DNA of 64,000 nt from Ophiura sarsii (GCA_035610835.1 CM069457.1:43999319-44063318); one strand, 5' to 3'. Positions 1 through 28,105 are shown, counted from the first letter of the stretch. Numbers and translations: made by a program. The notes: generated by a model from the letters alone, not told the origin.

Positions 1-220
1 TTTGTTTATGCCATTGACACTTTGTATACACTACAATTGTAATAGAATAGGCCTATGTCAAATACTTTCATCATTTACATTTTCATTACTTTTATTATAT
101 ACATTTTTTTTTGCTATGTATGCCCACATAGTATATCATCAATCACGACAGTATGTGGATATCTTTACACGTATTCATATAATTGTCAACGTTTATAATA
201 TTACTCAAATTATAATTAGA

Positions 221-376
221 GAATAAAGGTATTGTTTTTAGACCGTACCCGTGTTATATTCTCTGACATAAATGCGGACGATAGTATTATTTTAAGTAGA
301 ACAACGACGCCGCAGTTCAACGCATTTATGTCAGACAATATAACACGGGTACGGTCTAAAAACAATTCCTTTATTC
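221..376. repeat. Long hairpin: 56-bp inverted repeat
   Basis: Arms at 221-276 and 321-376 are reverse complements with two mismatches by eye, separated by a 44-bp loop. The right-arm sequence recurs at about 826-876, before the gap. It looks like the terminal or foldback part of a mobile element. No protein is encoded. Confidence 0.85.
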
Positions 377-378
377 TC

Positions 379-725
379 ATTCTTAAACAATCATACTTTA
401 GACATATCAAAGAAATAAGTACATTTTATTGTCCACATTTGACAACTTTTACCCCTGCTAGGATCGAATAACCCACAAAAATTCCATTCAATCACATGCG
501 ATGAGTAAACCATGCGTAAGCGTCGTGGCGCCGGCATAAACGCATGAAAAGCGCTAAAGACGCACTGCAGAAGTGCGCGTTATGGAACAAACCACGCATT
601 GTGAAGATCGGGCGCACTGTTAAAACGTAAGCCCCACCTCCCTGTGTTAAGTTGTCTCATCTAGATGTCGCCGATTTCTCTGAGAACCAATGAGATTGCT
701 TAAACTTTCTTAGCTGTTTAAGAAT
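379..725 (-). repeat. Dispersed MITE-like repeat, copy 1
   Basis: About 347 bp bounded by short imperfect inverted ends (ATTCTTAAAC at the left, GTTTAAGAAT at the right). The whole unit recurs in opposite orientation at 38645-38998 in an intron of gene B. The interior is locally GC-rich and holds an inverted CCAAT motif near 690. Coding potential is not apparent. Confidence 0.75.
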
Positions 726-825
726 TTTAAATAATAGTGGCACAAACAGGACTGGTTACGTATACATTTGAAAATGGCGTCGTTGTAACCTGTTCCACTT
801 AATATAAAACTATCGCCCAATTTTT

Positions 826-1007
826 GTCAGACAATATAACACGGGTACGGTATAAAAACAATATCTTTATTCTCATTCTTAAAAGTCATACTTTATACAT
901 TTATAATCAAAATTGAAACTTTAATTACCCACACTTGTCAACTTTTACACGTTGGTATCGAATAACCCCAAAACATTCCATCCAATCCCGTGCGGTGAGT
1001 ACGCCAT
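826..1007 (-). repeat. Truncated third copy of the same repeat, cut by the gap
   Basis: The sequence matches the 5' half of the 321-500 stretch with scattered differences, then runs into the N block. The same flank, ending in the palindrome arm, precedes copies 1 and 3. Confidence 0.65.
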
Positions 1008-1107
1008 NNNNNNNNNNNNNNNNNNNNNNNNNNNNNNNNNNNNNNNNNNNNNNNNNNNNNNNNNNNNNNNNNNNNNNNNNNNNNNNNNNNNNNNNNNNNN
1101 NNNNNNN
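1008..1107. other. Assembly gap (100 Ns)
   Basis: Exactly 100 N bases, the usual placeholder for a gap of unknown length. It interrupts the third copy of a dispersed repeat. The missing 5' exons of gene A could lie here or left of the window. Confidence 0.99.
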
Positions 1108-2220
1108 TACAGATGAAAGATTGAAAAGGGGTATATATGAACCGCAATTGTTGACGTTTTCACGAAAATGACGTTATCACACGGTCAACATTTTGGCACC
1201 CCTTCCTAAATTGTTTGTACAGCCGAAATAATATACGTACCAATTTATAAAGCTGTATCAAAAATGTCACGATAAGGCCTTAAATCTAGTTACCGTAACA
1301 GACTACACGATGCATGCATAGAGAGAGATACACTTTCATTTTCAATTATGAGTGTACCATCAATTTTTTTAGAAATGAGAGCTTAGAGCATTTTAAATGA
1401 GCATATTGAGGGAATGTAATGAATGAATCAATTGAAAGTTTGACATGTTTATGCTCAATATATCCCTTTTTGAATAACGAAATTGTTGCTAAGTTGTACA
1501 TACTACTCTGGACACCACCCCTACTATGTATATTTACTGGGTTAAAGGCATAGTGTGCGATCTTTCCCATGGGACGATCTCTATCCTTTATTATTTTTTT
1601 TTTTAAATGTCCTTGCACATTTACATATCATAAATCATAAATATATTCTGAGTTACAGATGGATACAATTCCATTAATCCAATATCATGGTTTAAAGAGG
1701 TTGCAAATAGATTGTCCTCATAGGATAGGAATCATATTGTCAGGCACATAAACACTATAAACATGTGATTTGATTCGATATTAAACATATTTGGCATGAT
1801 CACAGTATTTTTTGTTACATTTTATTTTCATAAACAAGATATAGGGCGACCCATTAAAAATATCTCATACTATGCCTTTAACTTTTCCAATTCTGACAAC
1901 CTCTCTGAGGCACTTCGGAACTGCTGATATGTCCCAACTAAGCAGATTCGTCTGTATTTGTATAGAATAGTGAGCTGTATTAGCAAAGAGTAACAAATAT
2001 CGATTTTGAGATATAACCAAACTAATTGAATAGTTTTCTTCTGTTGTTTAGAAAAACTTTGCTCATAACTTTGGAAGTGTTTATTTATGATGGGTGTTTC
2101 TGCCGAATATAGCCTTTTAAATATCCTCTACAGACAAGTATAACACTATTTGTGATTTGACTCGATTTCAAACATATTTGGGGTGATCATATCATATTAG
2201 TTACACGATTGGTTTTGCAG
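1108..2220 (+). other. Intron or upstream flank of gene A
   Basis: No exon was found. About 1745-1830 is a diverged copy of the intron end at 2135-2220 that precedes the first visible exon, including the run around AAACATATTTGG, but no FN3 coding follows it. It may be the remnant of a duplicated acceptor region whose exon was lost. Confidence 0.5.
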
Positions 2221-17185
<14,965 letters not shown>

Positions 17186-20100
17186 CTGATGACATAGCGA
17201 TGGTAGAAAGGGCCTGGTACAAACGATAGGTTCTGGCATCTTGAGAATCGGTTTAACTATAGAAACAAAACATAGTAGAGCCCTCTTCGAAAATAAGATG
17301 ATTAATATGTACAAGAATAGATGGATTATTTGTTTTTAAAAAGAAGAATCGTATAAACTGTTTGCTTCTATTTGAGCAAGCGCCTAATTCTTGTTTGTAA
17401 TATGAAAGCGAACATTTATATATACGGTTAGTAGGTTTATAGTTCATTTGACTTGTTTTGTTCAGTGGTAATTGTTTAAATTTTAACAACGTGTATTTGG
17501 TGAATTCCGCGCCAACATACGAAATATATGACTTTCACTTGTCTGCTTAAATAATTTCACTAGATGTACAACGATGATATGAATTAAACCGGACAGTATA
17601 AAAATGAGGCATCAAGCAGTGGAAACATGTTTTTTGTGGGTTTGAAGGAAACATTTTTTTTGGTTGGTTTGAATGCCTTTTAGTGTAAAGATGAACGTTC
17701 AAAGTATGGCAAAGTATGGTCGTCTGAGTAAAACTCGTCAAGATTCTAGCATATTAATATGTATTAATAAACAGTGTTGATATAAACTTGACGTAAGAGT
17801 TCCTGGGTCACAGAACGAAAAAACCACCAATAATTCCCAATGTTGTGGAATAGCTCATACACTTTTGCTCTCTGTAATATATGTACCAGTATTCAGAATA
17901 CAAAGAAAAATCACATTGGAGAGTTACATGTTTTTCTCGGTGTATGGAACCATGATATGGATTTTTTCTTCAGAAGGACTCATCCTACCGCATATATATA
18001 TCCTAACCTTTCATTATAGTCATATCGTGACATGTTTTGAAAATAAATCATACCAATACCTTTACGAATTGTAAACATAATATGAGTAGGCCTATACCTA
18101 CATGTATATGTAAACATAACGTAACTATTTGGAAAAGCTATTTTCGGAGACCATGGTATGATAGGGATGTGTTAAATTGGTCACTGTTGATAAACAAATT
18201 ATAAGCTTAATACTAATTGAATGTTTTCCTCGTGGTGGTCGAGAAATGAAGAAAAGAGTTCCTCGACCGTAAATTGAACCAAGCAACTCCCGATCCCAGA
18301 ACGTGTTACAATACCAACGCTAAGGTTTCTCTTAATAATATTTGTTTTCATTTTAGGAGGGGGGGGCGTATTTTACACAAATGTCAAACGTTTAGTTAAA
18401 TGTAATTATAGAATTGTAAAAAGTGCTCTAAGGGATGACACATAATTAGTTAAAGAGTCACATTAATCTGATTTCTAGCTATTGTTTATTGTTATAAAAA
18501 CCAACATGTTAATGGCTGAACGACTTTAATTGTATTCACATTTTTTGTCTCGTCATGAAAAATAGAAGAGTTTATGAATTTGTTGCACATTTGTCAAATA
18601 ATTTACATTAGTGTAGAGTATATATAATAAGTGTTATAAATGTAAATGATAAAACATCATTGTTTTGTATATACATGTATGATATGTATTATCTTAATCT
18701 ATAACAATACTAGATTTTATGTTGTGTATTGAACTAAGGCCTTTACAACTTTAACGCCTGTGGCATGTAATATACTGAACCAAAGACATATATTTATACT
18801 AGACAAAAGGGCCCTACAAAATAATATATATTAAACCTAGGGACCTAGATTATTGATTTATCTTTAATCTTTACTTTAGGTTAAAAAGCCGAGGTCTTTA
18901 GGTCTCATTCAGATTTGAGTTAAGTCTTAAAGGGACACTGACAGATACGAATGGGATTGGGCCCTCACTTGTTCTGGAAATCAATTTTGTGTGGACCTAC
19001 ATAACACTTTGGCAACAACCCCTGAAACGTTTAATAAAAACTCGCCGTCTATCATGTAACATTTTACGATTTGGTAATTTCGATATTGATCACATATAGA
19101 AATTATCAGCATCACTCACCCGGTAATTAGCTTCAACCGAATTTCAATATAGCGCCATAATATTCAACCTTTTCCTATAAATCATTGCACTTCAGTGTTC
19201 CTACTTACCTTATCTATTGACAAAAACTCCTTTGTTCTAACTTTCATTTTTCTCGGCAATCTCTCAATGCCTCTTTAAATCATAATAGTTGTATAGGTCG
19301 TATGTCTTAGTCTTCAAAGTCCTAGGTCTTGGTGTTTTTGTTTGTCTGACATTTAAACAGACTTTTGTCATTTTTTAAGATGTTATCATGGTTTTGATGT
19401 ATTTTATATATAATGTTATACACAGGACATGTAAGATACCTTAGTTCCATTACGTTAAGAAGTCGTAGTGTAAGATTTATAGATCCATACAGAGTGACTA
19501 GGACTTAAATTAAAATGATCAACATATGCAACCATTATCAAAACATAGAATACAAGCTATGGTGTAACATATGTAACTAAATATTTGACCGCGTCACAAC
19601 GCTGTTGTTTTTCCTTGTTAGAAGTAAAAGCAGATTCATAATTGAATACCAGAGATGAGTAATACTTGGCTCTCATAAACATAATAAAGCAGTACTGGTC
19701 CGATTAATAGTTCTACAGTTCAGTTCAGTGTTCATATTAATTCAAAACGTTATAATCATTATACTGGTATAGCAGAGATGAGTTATATTCAATTGATTCT
19801 CATAAACATGATAAAGCAGTACAGGTCCGCTTAACAAAATTGTTCTGCAGGTTCAGTTCAGTTTGCACGTGGATTCAAAGTTTGTAATTATAAACACACT
19901 CTTATCTTACCAAACTTATTCTGCGTCCTGGTTCCGTGTGCAGACTGAAAAATTATACATTTTAATGAAATAACATACTCTTACCACAACCGTTGATTTG
20001 AAAAACTCAAAATTAATGTGGAGGAGGTCATAAACATAATGCGATATATCTGTTTTCGCAATAAACAAGCAAGGAAGAAATCAGTGAACAAGGGTCCAAG

Positions 20101-20259
20101 TTTTTCGGACTCACCATCTAATAATGTTTTAAACTACAATTGGAATACATGTACACGGAGAAAGCGTTATTGATACTGGAATCGGAATAAAGGTATGGAT
20201 TTAGATTCTGCAAAATAAGAACATTGCGGCTTTGCCACGTTGTCCAACTTCAGCTATAG
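17186..20259 (+). other. Gene A 3' UTR and downstream sequence
   Basis: No further gene was seen. The stretch is collinear with 57069-61100 downstream of gene B and clearly similar throughout. An AATAAA at 17766-17771, conserved at 58564-58569 in B, is a candidate polyadenylation signal. The empty target site of the B-specific hAT MITE is at 17721-17728. Confidence 0.7.
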
Positions 20260-20499
20260 TTTTATTATCATTATTATTCATGGTATAGTTTATTGTCATC
20301 GCAGCCAGCCGGCTGAATTGGCACACTATTACAAATTACAAAAATACATTAAGAATGCAAGATATACAATAATAGATTTTAAAAACAATGATATCATAAA
20401 AGCAAACACCCACCCTTGCCACAACATACACTCCACATTAAAGACCACAATTACCCCCACACCCCCACACACACCTCACACCACATACACACTATCCCC

Positions 20500-20822
20500 T
20501 CCCTCCCCAAAAGAAATTGCACATAACACACGGTACAATGTACGTGACCACCAAACTCACACAATACATACCCCCACCCGCACCCCACACGCACCCTACA
20601 CACACACCCCATACACACCCCCCTCCCTCCCCCAAAAGATATTGCACATAAAACATGGTACATTTACGTGACCACCTGACTGACACCATACATACCCCAC
20701 CCGCACACCCCCCCCCCCCCCCCCCCCCCTCACACACTCCCCCACACACACCACATACACACCCTCCCTCCCCCAAAAGATATTGCACATAAAACATGGT
20801 ACATTTACATGATTAATTAGTG
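20500..20822 (-). repeat. Tandem repeat in the LINE 3' region with C-rich spacers
   Basis: Three units begin CCCTCCCTCCCC near 20500, 20625 and 20762. Each is followed by AAAAGA(A/T)ATTGCACATAA and a conserved ~55-bp stretch, then CACAC/CCCC spacers including a C run at 20707-20729. The period is about 125-137 bp. Reading frames across it are simple-sequence artefacts. Confidence 0.8.
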
Positions 20823-20902
20823 GTCATTGGTCAAGTTATTATTCCACAGCTTGACAAGGTATGGGATTGGACTGTTGGCATGTCTTTTGGTACTCACTTT
20901 AG

Positions 20903-22055
20903 GAATTGTGAGGTGATTGCCATTGCGCAACATACGACCAGTTACGACCTCTCTTTGGCTGGGTAACAACATATTAAAAGTACTTGAACGCATAAGATTC
21001 TTGGCAAAAATAAAACAAATATGATCCCGCCTAGGTCTGAGTTGTTGAATATTACATGATAAAATAGCATTTTGGTACGAATCATATTTATAGCCTAAAA
21101 TAATTGTTCACGCTCTTTTTTGGATACGTTCAAGCATTACATGCTGCCGCTCAGTGAGACCAGGATGCCAAGCCGGCACGGCGTATTCAAGGAGAGGACG
21201 CACATAACCAATGTAGATGGTGATAAGATCCTCGGTGGACAGCCCGAAACGCTTGAGAGTAGTGAGCATAAACAATCGGCCACTAGCACGCTTGATCATA
21301 TCGCTGACCTGGATATCCCATTTTAAGTCACTAGATATTTTGATACCAAGGATCTTAACCACATCGGTACATTGTAAATCCTTGCCACATAATTGAATTG
21401 GGACAGGCTCCTTGGGGTTCTTGGTAAAATTGATATCCATAGACATGCATTTAGATGGATTTAACAACATATTGCTATCAGCAGCCCATTGACTGAACTT
21501 GTCTATGTCGCTTTGAATTGTGCTGCATTTATTTACATATGTATTCTCAATAATTGTAAGATCATCCACATACTTTAAGGAAAGTTTGTCATCATCAATG
21601 TTGATGGCAGCATCATTTACCACTGCTAAAAAAGTAGCTGGCCCTGTAAGTGTGCCTTGTGGAACCCCACCTTTTAATTGCTCCCAATCGGACAGCTTAT
21701 CGCGATATCTGACACATTGTAATCTTTGAGACAGAAAGTTGCAAATCCATGGTATGATAGAAGGCCTAGCACCCATGTTCAACAATTTGGGGGTCGCAAC
21801 ATTGTGGTCAACTCGATCAAAAGCTTTGCTGAAGTCAGTAATGACTAGGCGTGTGAGACTTTTTGACTTATCTGCGTGCTTATATATTTTGTCAAGCAGC
21901 TTGACCAGATAGTGAGTGGTTGAACGGCCTTTTCGATTACCGAATTGGTTGTCATCAATGTTGGGATCAATATCTTTCATAAGCCATCCGATCGCAAAGG
22001 ACTCAGCAACTTTTGCAAAATGATCAGTTAGAGACACAGGCCGGAGCTTATTCCA
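20903..22055 (-). pseudogene. LINE reverse transcriptase fragment (Jockey/CR1-like)
   Basis: Minus-strand frame starting inside RPVSLTDHFAK. It shows ITDFSKAFDRVDH (RT motif A), GVPQGTLTGP (motif B) and a catalytic box changed to YVDD in LKYVDDLTII. The frame is open down to 21109, has one in-frame TGA at 21106-21108, then continues (TIILGYKYDSYQ...) to a stop near 20903. The endonuclease and first half of the RT are absent because of 5' truncation. It is a dead copy. Clade assignment is by general resemblance only. Confidence 0.85.
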
Positions 22056-22070
22056 AACAGCAGGGGAAGA

Positions 22071-22503
22071 TATAGTCGCACGTGTGATGGTTGTACTAAT
22101 GTACCACTATAGCCAATTTGATGTCAAGTGGAATATGCTTCAATTATTGAAAAATTCATATTAATTTTTGTAATGTAACACTGGTATTTTACGATACAAT
22201 TTCATTCTATGAACTTATGTAAACAAAGGTTATAACATTTCATTCATCACAATACTTAAACTTGATTGAAAATGTGATAAACCTTTGGTCCATATATTTT
22301 GTATATAGACAGTAATAAGTGTTGTTTTGTATATAAATATTGTTGTCGTTATGTGGTGTAGCGGTACCTGCTAATGATTACGAACATTTCCTTTTTTCTT
22401 CAAAACGCAGTGCCACACATCCTGCAGCGTATATTTGATTCATCCCAGCTAAGCTGACCACCAGGTTTTGTATGCCTAAATATCAGAGAAGTCATGTCGT
22501 ACG
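22071..22503 (+). other. Downstream segment shared with gene B side
   Basis: Matches 61105-61523 with few differences. No coding sequence was recognised. It resumes the A/B collinearity after the LINE insertion. Confidence 0.7.
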
Positions 22504-24635
22504 ACATTTAGAAGGAGATCCAATATGGTCAATTTTGACCCCTAATGTAATGCGCCTGATCTAAAAACACTCCTTACTACGCATTGTGTCATGCATGCTC
22601 ACAGTAATGGATAGCTGACTGACAAGTGACTTTCCCGCTCCCCCAAGATTGCAGTGGTACTACTTCCCTCAACATAACAGATATTTATCCTCATTCCTTC
22701 CCCATCTTTGTCATCATGTGGCAGATAGCACTTTACCGGTTTGAGGTCGCCACTATTCAGCCCAACCTTTTTCGCAGACTCACTGTTGCCGGTTATTGCT
22801 GTCTAGGGAACACACCAATAAATAGGTCTCGCGACATGCTATCGATGAAAGTTGAGTACGACAATAGTTCCTATTTGGCGGAAACTGGGTGAATTGAGGT
22901 CAATTTTAATTTCACGGACCGATTTACACATGCGGTAATATCCAGACCGGTGATCGAATTTAGGTAGGCATATCACTACGTTGTTATGCGGAGGCTTATA
23001 TAAACAACTAAAATGCGCGGTAATTGTCCCTTCAGATATATTGTAGATTACCCTTGTGAGTAAAACATATCAAAATGTCATTGAACCAAACGCACAAATA
23101 TAGAAACTAGATCCATTTAAGTAAGCCTTTTCTAACATGTAAGTCTATGGAGAATGTCTTGGTTGCGTGCTCCCTGTCAGAGTTCACATTTTCGGCAGCA
23201 TTCTTGCCACCCGTCCTTGTGTCACTACCCTCGCATATTTCACTGTCATTTGCAATTTTCCTGACAACATCATCTGCATATAAGAGTTCGTATACGTATT
23301 TAGAGGGTGTGCAACATATCACCCAGAGGCATTATTTTAAATCCCAGATGGCCGTCATTACCTTAAATTTTCATTAAAATGGTCATATCTCTGTAATTAT
23401 TTCTTATTGAGATATAATTTTGGGCGCTATACTTTGATTTTCAAGTCTGATGAATCTACTAGAGTGGTTATTGGTGTGATTTGATCATTCCATTATCATA
23501 TAAATCCAATATGGCCACTCTATAATCAATTTGGCCGCCGAACTCAGGAATGTGGGAATAAATCTCTAATAATGTTTGAAAACAACATATTTGTAGGCGT
23601 AATATCCAGGTGGTCAATTATGAGGAATCTACTGAAGTGTTTACTGATGTGACTTCATACACTGCATCACCAACAAAAATCCAATATGGCCTCAAAAATC
23701 ATTAAATGGGCAATGAACGGTTGTACATGTATATACCAGCATAAGTAAAAGCATAAGAATCTACTCTAGGATTAGCAATGAGATTTGACCATTACATAAC
23801 CACCAGATACCAACATTACCCACATTTATCATCACTTTGTCATATCTTGTTATCATTGTTTTACGGTGTTCGTAATAAAGACACAATTTTTGGTTCTATA
23901 CTTTGAACGCCCTATCTACTGGAAAGGTTACTATATTATATTGAAATTACGAGGTGATCATAAAATACCCCCAAGAGTAACAAATATTGGGTTATTCATC
24001 ATCAACGAGACTGTTTGCATACGACATAATGGTGATGCGCCCTAATTGGATCACACTGAAATTGTTAATTTAAACAGCAGCGGCTATAAATAACAAGCTA
24101 GAGTATCTAAAGGTTGAGGACTGTGACACTGGAACTACTTTCCTTGTGTCTTTCTCTCTTCTCTGATCATATCTGTGATCTCTTCTTTGCTGCAAAGGTG
24201 ATATCAACTCGTATTGACTGCCTTCAGACCCTGCGGCATTTGATGATTTCTTGTTCCAAGGGTGTCCAAGTTGATGTCAGCAGGTTTCGTGTCACGCTTC
24301 ACAGACATCATTGTATAGCGAAAAGTGGAGCACCCGTTTGGTCTGGATCACTCTCCAAGCTCCCTATACGATATCCTCAGGGGAAGGCATGGCCAAGCTA
24401 AGTATTAGATTTATATGGTAACTACACAATCAAATAACATCACTTATACCTTTCAGTAGATCCCTCTTATCTAAACACCATATCAGTTCAGGCAGTTAGG
24501 CAGATTGTACTAATGATGACTATATTGTTTAAAATGGGTCATATTAACTCGTATTAGGCATAACAAGCCACATTTTACTTTAAGGTATATCCCCAACTGT
24601 TGGAATTCACCTGCACTATTCATGTTGCTATTCAA

Positions 24636-24746
24636 CATATCGTCAGCCTGCTTCGATAATTGCCTAACTCACTTTTCATACTTTTGTTGTTTTCTAAGAA
24701 CTAGAAAAAAATAGTTAGGCAATTATCGAAGCAGGCTGACGATATG
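24636..24746. repeat. Perfect 34-bp inverted repeat (hairpin 1)
   Basis: Arms 24636-24669 and 24713-24746 are exact reverse complements, with a 43-bp AT-rich loop. Confidence 0.92.
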
Positions 24747-24776
24747 AAGAGCTGTGTTGCAAAAGGGCCTACACAT

Positions 24777-24957
24777 CCACTTCTACCTGTTACTCATTTT
24801 GCATTATTGAATGGATGGCTATATTCACGATGTGGAATGTAGCTTGTATTGTTGGTGCCTCAATTGGCGTGCATGGATGCACTAATCCAAGTCATGAAGA
24901 CAGCCATACAATATTTTGATTAATTAATAATGCAAAATGAGTAACAAGTAGGAGTGG
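24777..24957. repeat. 32-bp inverted repeat (hairpin 2)
   Basis: Arms 24777-24808 and 24926-24957 are reverse complements with two mismatches. Weaker pairing seems to continue inward around ATGGCTAT and its counterpart AGCCATAC. It begins 30 bp after hairpin 1. Confidence 0.85.
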
Positions 24958-26324
24958 TCTGTAATCCCTCATGCAAAAAAAAACACCCCTATATAAAATT
25001 AATTATCCTCACATTGTGCACTCCCTCAAGGGCAGTGAGCTTGCCATATATGGTAGTCATGACCTTACACTATATAACCTTGATGCAGGTATAAATACTT
25101 ATCATTAGGTTTTTTAGTTAGGACTATTTTTACCAATTTTCGAAATTTGCTCTAAACTTGAATAAACCTAACCTGAGATATTGTACTAAACACTTCAATC
25201 CATTTAGTGATATGCTCAGATTTTGCAACCTTTGAGTGAACAATGTGATGAAAAGACTGAGAATTTAAATATGGGTATTTAAGAAATGGAAAAGCTTGTT
25301 TAATTTCTAAATCCATCAATATTTGTCAATCAAATTGGGTATACATGTTATACCGTATATCTATTACCGATCATTCTTATGATGGGAAAAAAATTGTCGG
25401 ACATTGCTCATTTGCATATTAATCACTTGAATAGATAATTAGCTAATTTGCATATGTAATGAGCTTATGAAACTAAATTATAGTTTAAAATATTGGGTAT
25501 CATACAGTTATCCAGTATACCATGTTTGATTGCAATACACCATTCACATCTGGATTTTAACATTTACGCATATTAATTAGCTGGACTTAGTCACTTTTTT
25601 GATTGCGGTCAGTAAAACTGGTCAAAATGACCAATTTCACTAGGTTATTTTAGCTTAATGCAATATAATTTTACCATATTTTTTAATTTAACATGGTATA
25701 GGCCTATAGATATTCAATTGTTAAGAAATATGTGTAAATGGTGTTTTGAATGTTACATTATTAACAAATTGAGCTCTCTAAATCCTGATAAATTCTACTT
25801 TTGGGCATTTTTACTGTTTTTGGCAGGTTTTCGGCCATTTTCGGAGTATTTCAAAACACCGTAACACAAGAATGCATTGACCGATTGTCATAATTATTTT
25901 TGGAAAATAATTATTTCGTTGCAAACTTTCATTTGAATCCAAGTTTGTACATGTCTCAATTATTTGAATGTTATGTGTGCTATGTCTACTATTAATCATC
26001 ATTAGTGTCAAGTTATTGAATAAGATGTATGTTCGCCCGAGTGTACCCTGATGTACTGCGTAGATCGTACAGCATACCTTTTACAATATGTACATGTAGT
26101 CTAAGGGAAACATCAAACAGTTTAAACTCTATTATTACATGAGGTACATCTTATTTTTATGAAGTAACAACGTTGCTTAATCATCATATGGGGTGGTGGT
26201 GTAGACTATACAATAATATATACAATAATAGTTATATTATAACTATAATGTATTTTTATATGTATTGCTATATCAATGTTATTTAACCAGTTATGAATGA
26301 ATGAATGAGCCGAGTCTGAATGGT

Positions 26325-26385
26325 AGGGGGGTGGGGGGGGGGGGGGGGGGGTGGGGGGGGGGTGGGGGTGGGGGGGGGGGTGTGT
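26325..26385 (+). repeat. Poly-G tract with T interruptions, then (TG)n
   Basis: Long G runs interrupted by single T residues, ending in TGTGTGTG. It could form G-quadruplex-like structure on the plus strand. Assembly length is likely unreliable here. Confidence 0.9.
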
Positions 26386-26900
26386 GTGAATGTTTGGTTG
26401 TTTTAGTGGTATTCGGTGAGTGTGAAGATTGGGTTCATGTAATTAATTTTAGTAGATTATATTGTTTCCTTTAATTATTGTATTTTTATATGTAAAATTG
26501 TTGTAATTCAGTTACTTTGTATTTGCTGCAAGAACAGTTCTTAATAAACCTTTTATGAATGAATGAATGAATGAATAATTAATAATTGAACGAATAACAC
26601 GCACGAAGCAAAAATATGATCGCGCCCGAAATTATCACGCTTATGGTTGCGCGCGCTTCAAGCAATGTACGCGATACGCTGCTTCAGTGTGTTTTTAAGT
26701 ATATACATCCGACAGGCTAGTAGAACATTTAATGTAGAAACGGACACCTCGATAACAAAGGGGCATCATGTTAAATATTCTCACTATTTTGTGGATTGTG
26801 TGTGTGTGTGGGGGGGGGGGGGGGGGTGCGTGTGTTACAATCAAAGCTGGACTATACAGGGACCAAAATAAAGAATAGTCTGCTTCAATTTAATTGAAAG

Positions 26901-27400
26901 GCAAATCAACTTATATGTTTGCACATAATCACAGCAGTGTATACTATGACACACTAGTGTAAAGTTGCCCACATCCAATGTTTCGTCACAGATCTATCGA
27001 GTAAAACACAAGGTTCGTCTTGGGGCTTTTTTTTTAAATGACAAATTTTAAGTCAAGCAATTTGGTTTTGATTGCTTTGTTGTTGATTGAGTTCCAATTG
27101 TATAGTGAAGACTTTTATAGTTCTAGTTTAAAGGTCCTTGTTTCAGTTTCTGATTGTGTTTCCTGTGGCGGAAATGCGTGTTGAATGTGGAGACTATTAT
27201 AGAATGCTAATTGGTGTTTGAATAATATTAACGATTCACTTTTTCACATCATTATTTGCGATTGTATCAAAAGGAAGGGCGTATTTGTCTCATTACACCT
27301 ACAAAATTTTAGACATGCACTGAACTATCCCCACGCTGTATAGCACACATGAAGAAAGCGTAGGTCTACTATTTTATGACCAATTTTGAGGTGATATAAT
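26901..27400 (+). other. Downstream segment shared with gene B side
   Basis: Collinear with 61524-61985, including the run around GAAGACTATTATAGAA. No coding sequence was recognised. Beyond it the two sides diverge: a CAA tract here, a 600-bp tandem repeat on the B side. Confidence 0.7.
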
Positions 27401-27539
27401 TGACGTCTGGTCTTTTAAAATTCACTTAAATCAAAGTTTGGTATTAGGCCTGTATCCACATCAATGTAAAATAGAAAACACCATGCGAGAAAAATCGAGT
27501 CAAGATCTACTCAACAACAACGATAGCGATAAAAAACCT

Positions 27540-27547
27540 AAAAAACC

Positions 27548-27620
<73 letters not shown>

Positions 27621-28063
27621 TTAACATTAACATTAACGTTAACGTTAACGTCAACGTCAACGTCAACGTCAACATCAATATCAACATCAACATCAAGAAC
27701 ATCATCAACACCGTCAAGAGCAGCAACACTAACAACAGCAACGACAGCATCATCATCATCAACATCAACATCAACAGCAGCAACATCAACTACAGCAACA
27801 CTAACAACAGTAACAACAACAGCAGCAGCAACAAAAGCAACAGCAATAACAGCACTATCAACAGTAACAACATCAACAACAACATCAAGAGTAACAGCAG
27901 GAGCACCAACAGCTACAGCACCATAAACAGCAACCGCTACATAAAAAAGCAAAAGAAGCATCAACAGCAGCACCATCAACGGTAACAGCAACAGCAGCAG
28001 CAGCAACAACAACAACAGCAGCAGTAACAGTTACAACAGCAACAAAAGAAACAACAACTACAA

Positions 28064-28098
<35 letters not shown>

Positions 28099-28105
28099 GC
28101 AACAG

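Larger units (their letters stand above)
20260..22070 (-). mobile_element. 5'-truncated non-LTR retrotransposon (LINE), minus strand
   Basis: An A-side insertion: gene B sequence at 61095-61110 is uninterrupted. TATAG flanks both sides (20255-20259 and 22071-22075) as a short target duplication. The right part encodes a reverse transcriptase and the left part is the 3' UTR with a tandem-repeat tail. The extreme left matches the LINE 3' end at 5090-5200. Confidence 0.82.
22504..26900. other. 4.4-kb block present only downstream of gene A
   Basis: The B-side sequence jumps directly between the flanks at 61523/61524, so this is an insertion in A or a deletion in B. No intact gene was found. Contents include degenerate repeats around ATCCAATATGGCC at 23330-23700, two adjacent hairpins at 24636-24957, G-rich microsatellites at 26325-26385 and 26808-26826, and a LINE-like 3' tail ending in GAAT repeats near 26570. 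No clear terminal repeats or target duplication delimit it. Confidence 0.6.

Noticed and set aside
935..1171. Open frames spanning the N block
   Set aside because: The unknown bases, not coding sequence, keep the frame open.
20240..20797. Pro/His/Thr-rich and Gly/Cys-rich open frames
   Set aside because: They lie in the tandem C-rich 3' region of a LINE.
23107..23322. Minus-strand frame containing LLYADDVV
   Set aside because: A YADD box alone in 71 residues with no other reverse transcriptase motifs; could be chance or a tiny relic, so not annotated.
27438..28015. Long Thr/Ser-rich and Val/Asp-rich open frames
   Set aside because: They come entirely from degenerate CAA/CAG/CAT triplets; both strands are open, which is typical of triplet repeats.
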